DNA from: Ilumatobacteraceae bacterium
GTDB taxonomy: Bacteria; Actinomycetota; Acidimicrobiia; Acidimicrobiales; Ilumatobacteraceae
NCBI GenBank assembly: GCA_023257035.1
Contig: JALRDI010000146.1
Location: 1-6,182 of the forward strand
Length of the DNA stretch: 6,182 nucleotides
Reading direction: 5' to 3'
Both the position numbers and the translations under genes were made by a program. Within the stretch, counting starts at the first letter, position 1. Each line of letters starts with the position of its first letter. Shown piece by piece: positions 6,109 to 6,182 of this stretch. Below the pieces are notes generated by a model, which ran no database searches, was not told the DNA's origin, and worked only from the letters and a program-made list of their open reading frames with translations.

Positions 6109-6182
6109 TCAGATTGACATTCCACCGTCGATCGCAAGTTCGGCGCCGGTTGCAAAACTTGCCTGCGGAGAGGCAAGGAACA
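6109..6182 (-). CDS. Partial short-chain dehydrogenase/reductase, C-terminus only
   Basis: Only the last 23 codons and a TGA stop are inside the window; the gene continues past the right edge. Read on the minus strand the residues are FLASPQASFATG followed by AELAIDGGMSI. This is the standard C-terminal signature of classical short-chain dehydrogenases (FLAS...A.F.TG..L.IDGG). The gene converges on the MarR-type regulator with 26 bp between the two stop codons. It is a different protein from badH, whose ending is SVSGGLTMAG. Which substrate it acts on cannot be told from this fragment, although another dehydrogenase of the same alicyclic pathway is conceivable. Too short for family subdivision. 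Confidence 0.8.
   Translation of the reverse strand, partial: FLASPQASFATGAELAIDGGMSI

Overview
The window holds a compact catabolic operon for an alicyclic (cyclohexane-ring) carboxylic acid, read leftward on the minus strand, plus its divergently transcribed MarR-family regulator. In transcription order the minus-strand genes are badH (short-chain dehydrogenase, start 5476), badI (ring-opening crotonase, start 4661), an aliB-like acyl-CoA dehydrogenase (start 3882), an aliA-like acyl-CoA ligase (start 2693) and a zinc-free quinone-oxidoreductase-like MDR protein (start 1054, stop at 59). The plus-strand regulator (5561-6082) is badR-like. A second, truncated short-chain dehydrogenase enters from the right edge (6109-6182, minus strand), convergent with the regulator.

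Together these genes spell out the cyclohexanecarboxylate route known from Rhodopseudomonas palustris. AliA makes cyclohexanecarboxyl-CoA and AliB oxidises it to cyclohex-1-ene-1-carboxyl-CoA. A hydratase (BadK) adds water, BadH oxidises the 2-hydroxy product to the 2-keto thioester, and BadI hydrolytically opens the ring to pimelyl-CoA for beta-oxidation. Every step except the BadK hydration has a candidate in the window. No benzoyl-CoA reductase gene is seen, so the window by itself supports alicyclic acid use rather than aromatic degradation.

The operon is tight. The badH-badI gap is 47 bp, badI and aliB overlap by 4 bp (ATGA), the aliB-aliA gap is 31 bp, and aliA and the MDR gene are 1 bp apart (TGAAATG). 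The 84-bp AT-rich region between badH and badR (5477-5560) contains a 28-bp imperfect palindrome. Its two arms coincide with -10-like hexamers facing opposite ways, as expected for a MarR-type operator that represses both directions.

The organism cannot be named from this sequence. It is a bacterium with moderately high G+C (mid-50s per cent by eye), clear Shine-Dalgarno sequences and dense operons; a proteobacterium or an actinobacterium are both possible. The first 58 bases and the 26 bases between the two convergent genes at the right contain nothing I can support. No RNA gene, mobile element or CRISPR array is visible.
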